The position numbers and the translations under genes are program-made. DNA of 22,991 nucleotides from assembly GCA_004335635.1 (NCBI GenBank), contig QAXH01000996.1:2012-25002 (forward strand), written 5' to 3'. The notes beneath the pieces were generated by a model, which was given only the letters and a program-made list of their open reading frames with translations, was not told the origin of the DNA and searched no databases. Positions 19,701 through 22,991 of the stretch are shown one piece after another (position 1 is the first letter of the stretch; each line of letters starts with the position of its first letter). This stretch comes from Chloromonas sp. AAM2 (Eukaryota; Chlorophyta; Chlorophyceae; Chlamydomonadales; Chlamydomonadaceae).

Positions 19701-22568
19701 AAACACATCCAGCATTCATTTATAGAGTACTTCTGGGTGCTATATCTGGTGCTTGAGACTTTCCAACCTAGCAACTGAGTCTGCCTATCTTCCTGCGCTG
19801 ATAGACGTGCGGGGCTTTGTTGCTGTTCTGCTGACGGCTAGTACGTCAATTATAAGCTACATGTGTCGCGATGGGTACATCTGGCTAGAAATACAACAAG
19901 CACTTGGCACCACAGTAGGGGCTGCGCCATCAAGTACCTGAAGCTGTGTCGCTGAGCGCTCTGCAGCTGACTGCTGCTCCTGTGCCGATCGTACACTCTG
20001 GCTCGCCTCCTGAGCTGCCTCAGCGGCGCTGGCAGCCTGCGCCTCAGCACCTGCACACAATAATGGGCAGCAGCCAGCCAGGATCAGCGAAACATTTAGC
20101 AAAGAACTCCTTTGCTGTGTCCCTGTCCGGGTGAAGGCACTTAGTTCTAGACGTCAAGCATCAGCTGTCACATGTCTGTCTCGTGTGATGTGCACCGGCC
20201 CACAATTGAAAAGTTAGGCAGCAGGCACAATCAGCGAACGACCTGTCAAATTGTAGTTTGAGTTTCTGAACAGGTGCACATGCTGTCGATCACGCGTCCA
20301 TGTCTAGGCGATAAGATCCGTTAGTCACGTGTCAGCCGCCATATAGGAACCCGGCATGTGATTGTTCACAGCACAGAATAACATTTCAGCTGTGCCGGCA
20401 CTCACCTGCCGCCTTGGACTTGGCTCCGGTCACAGCTGCCTCCTTCACAGCCAGCTGCCGGGCAGCTGCCTCCCGCTCCCTTGCCAGCTCCTCCAGCCGC
20501 GCCTGGCTGGCCGTGACCTGCTGGACTGCCTGCGCCTCCGCCTGCGCTGCCTGTTCCACGTCAGACTGGAGACCCACCACAGCACCTGATACACCAAACC
20601 ACAAAGGCAACAGCAGGATTAGGCCAGCACACAAAGAGACAAGTTTTCTTCTTGCTGACGGTTCCATGTTGCTTTCCTCTCCCTGACGACTGGAATGCTG
20701 CTTTGTCGCGGCACAGATTGGGCAGTCGGCCGATTCACGCACCTTCCAACTCATTGACACGAGCCTCCAAGCTCACCACGTCCTGCCTTGCAGCCTCCAC
20801 AGCTTTCTCAGCCTCCACCACCTTCGCCTGTGCGTCCTGCACAGCCTGCAGCTGCGCCTTATCCGCACCCTCCAACCTCTCTACCTCTGCCTTAGCTGCC
20901 GCAAGAGCAGTTTTTTCCGCTTCCACCCTCTCGCCCGCTTCCTTCCGCTTCAGCCCAGCAGCTTCCGCTTTCGCCACCACTTCGCCCTTGGCCACTGAAG
21001 CCTCAGCTATCAGCCCCTCAGCAGCAGTCTGCTCTTTCTTCGCACGGGCGTTTGCAGCCATGGCACGCACTCGTGCTTCCTCAGCCCTTGCCAGCTCCTT
21101 CTGAGCCTCCTGTACGAGTTGGGATGCCTCTGATGCGCCCTGTTTTTCACCCTCGGCGTCTTGTAGGGCCGCAGTGGCTGCACGGCGCGCAGACTCTGTC
21201 TGCTCGGTGGCTTTGCGCACTGAATCTTGAGCGGCAGTGACCTGTGCCTCGGCAGCCAACACTGCACCCAAACGACGAAAAACGCGGAGATATTGACAGC
21301 GACAAGGGGCAAACAAGAGGTTGCAAGTGGGAACAGGCTGATACTGACAAGGCAGAGGCCAAACTAAGATATGCACATTCAATCCTTGCCACAGGCCAGA
21401 CGGCGTGCAACGCGCAGCAGCGAGAAGCGAGCGTATCCCTTGCACTCACACTCCTTTTCCCGCGCCTGCACAACTTCTTGCTTCTGGGCCAGCGCTTCTT
21501 GAGCGTCCACCAATGCGGATGTCATGCGCTCAGCCTCTGCACGGCAACAGCCACAAGGTAGACTCGTCATGAGTGAAGGGCACGCACGATGGTGCAGCTA
21601 AGAATAGATGATCAATTCCACAGACACGGCTGCTGCAAGCTGCATGGATGCCATATACAGATAGCATCAGACGGTTGAACATGCGTTGGTGTGCCACAAG
21701 CTGTTGTAGTGCACACACTTGGAGATTCAACACAGCGCCAACTTTCCACAAGCCCCTTTACATGCCAAGCAGGTGAATTCCGTTCTGTTGACAGTGCTAT
21801 ACAGTCAATTGACTGCACAACCCCTCGTGTACACATTGCTCATGCATGCAGGCTGCGATCACACAGCAGCTCCAGGCCGCCCAAGCCCCCTTGCCTTTCT
21901 TAAGCTCCTCCAGTTGCGCCTGCGCCTGCACCTCCGCCGCCTGCTGGTCGCCCACGTTGTGCTCAAGCGCTGCCAACTCCTCCCTGAGGCGCTGCACCAC
22001 GCCCGCGTCTGCCTCCGTGGCCTGTCCCGTGAGGCGCACGGCCTCGTCAGCACCCGCTAGAAGCTGCTGCAGGGACGACTTGTCCGCAGCAGCTTTGCTC
22101 ACAGCAGCTGCAAGTGGTACGCAGGCACGTATGAGCTTTGGGAACAGGGTCCATGGTGTAGGAAAGAGTGCAGGGAGAAAGCTAGCTTGAAGTGGGCTGT
22201 ACTACAATTGTTTTGCGCTAGAGAGCAGGCGCGAAGCATGAAAGGAAGACACAAGCTGACAAGGCGACATTCAAATGGCTAGCTGACACTTGAGGCCTGC
22301 CAATGCATGCTGTGAGTGGCAAGCCTTCGCGGCGACCAACTTGAGTACCAAGCTTTGAGGCGCATAAACGTTTTGCTAGTGTGCTGGGAGCACATCAACG
22401 TTCACTCCAGTTCATCATCATCACTTTTGCCTTACCTTGCTTCTGTGACACCTTCTTCTCTGCCGCTGTGGCTGCCTCCGCCTTTGCCCTGGCTGCCTGC
22501 TCCGCCGCCTGCCGCGCCTCACTGGCGGCCTCCGCGGCCTGCTGGGCCCCAGCCTTCTCACTGGCAGC
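16732..22568 (-). CDS. 3' part of a giant Ala/Glu/Lys/Gln-rich coiled-coil protein (1,014 residues visible)
   Basis: Exons on the minus strand: 22568-22436, 22107-21895, 21536-21450, 21261-20743, 20585-20406, 20050-19938, 19693-19175, 18931-18800, 18280-18161 and 17760-16732 (TAA stop). Total 3,045 bases, every junction in phase; one intron appears to be GC-AG. The first exon seen begins after an acceptor in phase 0, so the gene continues beyond the right edge. Nearly the whole visible protein is alpha-helical coiled coil made of Ala, Glu, Gln, Lys and Arg with few aromatics. The last exon opens with 10- and 11-residue repeats (AEEQARAEKAA type), then has a Pro/Ala linker with EPTPAPA repeats, short hydrophobic motifs WSFFDLF and SWTSRLLFG, another charged helix, and the tail EWKKGSPLLQRS. 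A structural or scaffold role is inferred. I recognise no family; resemblance to TolA or myosin-like entries would be compositional. Confidence 0.75.
17015..17075 (-). repeat. 21-bp tandem repeat coding EPTPAPA
   Basis: Two full copies (17015-17035, 17036-17056) and a partial third code a seven-residue Pro/Ala unit in the last exon of the coiled-coil gene. The unit length keeps the frame. It forms a flexible linker between the coiled-coil repeats and the C-terminal segment, and is likely variable in length among strains. Confidence 0.85.
17215..17598 (-). repeat. Twelve 10/11-residue coiled-coil repeats (30/33 bp)
   Basis: Eight units of 11 residues and four of 10 follow one another, each close to A-[ED]-[EQ]-[QK]-A-R-A-[EQ]-K-x-(A). 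Eleven-residue (hendecad) spacing favours a nearly straight coiled coil, in contrast to the left-handed heptad supercoil. The DNA units share blocks such as GCACGTGCTT and CTCAGC, which points to recent tandem duplication. Confidence 0.85.
18333..18487 (+). repeat. 22-bp tandem array (seven copies) centred on CACGTG
   Basis: Units of the form GGCAAGACCAGTCACGTGTC plus two bases lie in the 519-bp intron between exons 18931-18800 and 18280-18161 of the coiled-coil gene. Cores lie at 18345, 18367, 18389, 18411, 18434, 18456 and 18478; the last five are perfect CACGTG and the first two have changed. CACGTG is the G-box/E-box bound by bHLH and bZIP factors. Whether this array binds protein is unknown. 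Confidence 0.9.
21537..21894 (-). other. Probable GC-AG intron
   Basis: On the minus strand the upstream exon ends CTTAAGAAAG at 21895 and is followed by GCAAGG; the acceptor GTGCAG lies at 21537. AG|GCAAG is the consensus of GC-type donors. Splicing here keeps phase 1 and gives LEELKKEAERMTSALV, a smooth coiled coil. Reading on instead gives a Cys/Trp/His-rich tail unlike the rest of the protein. A GT donor, GCT|GTGTGA, about 30 bases on is also in phase but matches consensus less well. Confidence 0.6.
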
Positions 22569-22898
22569 CTGCAGCAACATGCACATACGCACATGTGCTC
22601 AAACAGCTAGTAGGAACCAAAAACTTAATCACCAGTGGGCATAGCAACCAGGTATGACATCCAAGACTGGCGGTGCCAACACTGCGCAAAGCAGCTAATC
22701 ACAATTTCACAGCCCCTGATCCAAACTCAGATTCTTTGCACCATGCACTCCTCCTGCCCATCCTGCCCCTGATGCAACCTCCCTTCTCCGCCCTCCCCTT
22801 CTTTCCGCCTCCAGCACCTGCAGGCGCTGACAACTGCTGCCAACTGCCGTCCCACCCCCTGCAACCTCCGTTTCTTCTGGCCCCCCTTCCTTCATCAC
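22569..22898. other. Probable intron of the coiled-coil gene
   Basis: No frame here has the Ala/Glu/Lys/Gln composition of the neighbouring exons. The minus-strand frame at 22699-22917 is Gly/Arg-rich and looks like chance. The plus strand is markedly C/T-rich from about 22770 to 22900. I see nothing else. Confidence 0.5.
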
Positions 22899-22991
22899 CT
22901 GCAGTCTCCAACTCCACCCATCAAGTACCTGCAGTCTCCAACTCCACCCATCAAGTACCTGCAGTCTCCAACTCCACCCATCAAGTACCTG
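22899..22991 (-). repeat. 30-bp perfect tandem repeat running off the right edge
   Basis: Three identical units start at 22899, 22929 and 22959, and three bases of a fourth are seen. On the minus strand each unit reads GTACTTGATGGG...GACTGCAG, so every boundary is CAG|GTACTT, an acceptor-like sequence joined to a donor-like one. The 14-mer CAGGTACTTGATGG also forms the donor of the intron after exon 20050-19938 of the same gene. Confidence 0.9.

Overview
The window looks like nuclear DNA of a green alga (Chlorophyta; a trebouxiophyte or chlorophycean is my best guess, by inference only). Protein-coding blocks are cut by many GT-AG introns of roughly 120-700 bp. Exons are rich in Ala, Gln and Pro tracts. 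Base composition is moderately GC-rich, and there are no bacterial-style operons or Shine-Dalgarno sites. No gene could be named with certainty.

Layout: (1) 1-770 holds a small fragment of a non-LTR-type reverse transcriptase at the left edge, a microsatellite, and otherwise nothing recognisable. (2) 771-3394, minus strand, is a five-exon gene for an unknown 504-residue protein with coiled-coil ends and a Gln-containing repeat core. (3) 3395-4097 is the gap between two divergent genes. (4) 4098-14227, plus strand, is a large gene of about ten exons (about 2,100 residues). It has a SAND-like DNA-binding domain near its N-terminus, followed by long Ala-, Pro- and Gln-rich disordered regions, which suggests a transcription regulator. 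(5) 14228-16731 lies between convergent genes and holds only weak coding-like scraps, a perfect hairpin and a G-rich run. (6) 16732-22568, minus strand, is the 3' part (ten exons, 1,014 residues visible) of a very long Ala/Glu/Lys/Gln-rich coiled-coil protein whose 5' end lies beyond the right edge. (7) 22569-22991 is probably an intron of that gene and ends in a 30-bp tandem repeat.

Exon models were built by hand from splice signals. Every internal junction listed for the three genes keeps the reading frame, and each assembled coding length is a multiple of three, which is the main support for the models. The weak points are the first exon of the SAND gene, the exact start codon of the 504-residue gene, and the exon 2/exon 3 acceptor of the SAND gene.

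The most interesting signals are the SAND gene with its low-complexity architecture, an unusual density of CACGTG palindromes at 17.2-19.6 kb (including an intronic 22-bp array built around that core), a 30-bp tandem repeat that carries AG|GT splice sequence in each unit, and an 11-residue Gln-motif repeat in the 504-residue protein. Nothing indicates that the three genes act together.
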